This document shows, one piece after another, positions 63,835 to 64,000 of a stretch of 64,000 nt of DNA. The stretch covers positions 62,001-126,000 of the forward strand of contig JADJBB010000002.1 of assembly GCA_016703965.1 (NCBI GenBank). Direction: 5' to 3'. Made by a program: the position numbers and the translations under genes. Each line of letters begins with the position of its first letter. The stretch's first letter is position 1. The stretch comes from Acidobacteriota bacterium. Lineage in GTDB: Bacteria > Acidobacteriota > Blastocatellia > Pyrinomonadales > Pyrinomonadaceae. Under the pieces are notes generated by a model. The model was not told where the DNA came from. It was given only the letters and a program-made list of their open reading frames with translations, and did not search any database.

Positions 63835-64000
63835 ATGTCCGTCGAAGCCCTCATCGTTCTTGTGGTGATCTTTTTCCTGACGAGCCTCGTCGGGGTCGTG
63901 ACCGGAAGCAATTCGCTGATCGCGGTTCCGGCTATGTTTCAGGTCGGGATCGACCCAAAGGTTGCCGTCGCGACAAACATGTTCGGCCTTGTTTTCATGG
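63835..64000 (+). CDS. TauE/SafE-family permease, 3' end outside the window
   Basis: The first 55 codons read MSVEALIVLVVIFFLTSLVG followed by VVTGSNSLIAVPAMFQVGIDPKVAVATNMFGLVF. This is the first repeat of a TauE/SafE-type membrane protein (G-x-G-x-x-x-x-P-x-L...G...A-x-x-T-N). Such permeases are proposed to carry sulfite, sulfonates or small organic anions. The start is 4 bp after the DUF4350 stop, so it belongs to the same operon. The rest lies beyond the window. Confidence 0.75.
   Translation, partial: MSVEALIVLVVIFFLTSLVGVVTGSNSLIAVPAMFQVGIDPKVAVATNMFGLVFM

Overview
The window looks like a chromosomal segment of an Acidobacteriota bacterium, most plausibly class Blastocatellia (Pyrinomonas/Chloracidobacterium relatives). 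This rests on family content only: very large Oar-like TonB-dependent receptors with an N-terminal carboxypeptidase-regulatory-like domain, a 2-oxoglutarate dehydrogenase fused to an E2-type acyltransferase domain, a futalosine-type menaquinone gene (mqnE), many short secreted proteins of no known function, and moderate GC with AT-richer accessory patches. No rRNA, tRNA or CRISPR array was recognised.

Layout. 1-7.3 kb: a DUF4388 fragment, smc, a secreted unknown, a type IV pilin-like gene and a CapA-type lipoprotein. 7.4-12.7 kb: the fused oxoglutarate dehydrogenase, then ribH-nusB. 12.8-18.7 kb: an RDD membrane protein, an S41 peptidase, a nucleotide-sugar epimerase, and katG behind a promoter whose -10 lies inside a perfect PerR-like palindrome. 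18.8-24.9 kb: an accessory stretch of small minus-strand genes (DUF1801, DUF4256, DinB, a DUF433/DUF5615 toxin-antitoxin pair, a VOC protein). It ends in a visibly AT-richer four-gene block: a divergent nucleotidyl-cyclase-like protein, a three-segment membrane protein, an Mrr-like nuclease and an MtlR-like protein. 24.9-31.2 kb: mqnE, DUF72, GNAT, a secreted amidohydrolase, a Tat-exported beta-helix protein and a UbiA-type prenyltransferase. 31.3-36.6 kb: a frameshifted DinB gene, a DUF2227 membrane protein, a frameshifted helical-repeat protein and a UDP-HexNAc dehydrogenase/epimerase pair. 36.7-38 kb: a three-gene operon of peroxiredoxin and two exported rhodanese proteins. 38-47.6 kb: DUF481, YkgJ, a clostripain-type peptidase, a badly corrupted hydrolase/cohesin-like region, sppA and a methyltransferase. 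47.8-60 kb: a sigma-54 response regulator, two giant TonB-dependent receptors, a LolA-like protein and a TPR protein. 60-64 kb: a membrane protein, DUF4129, DUF4350 and the start of a TauE/SafE permease.

The strongest unusual signal is the operon at 36668-37990. Both rhodanese genes carry an in-frame TGA at the same position, two residues after the predicted catalytic Cys (Cys-Ser-TGA). Both reading frames then continue through the rest of a normal rhodanese domain. In both, the TGA is followed at the same 21-nt distance by the same stem-loop, which fits the bacterial SECIS rules. They are best read as two tandem exported rhodanese selenoproteins (Cys-x-Sec) coupled to a Bcp-type peroxiredoxin.

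A second theme is sigma-54 control. Both TonB receptor genes have -24/-12 elements with the exact GG-N10-GC spacing and a palindrome 60-85 bp upstream, and a sigma-54 activator gene lies directly upstream of the first.

Sequence quality needs care. Three blocks of near-pure G/C homopolymer (about 32084-32187, 42720-42920 and 43200-44410) interrupt otherwise normal genes. Three further genes carry single-base frameshifts in short homopolymers. These look like residual sequencing or assembly errors rather than biology.
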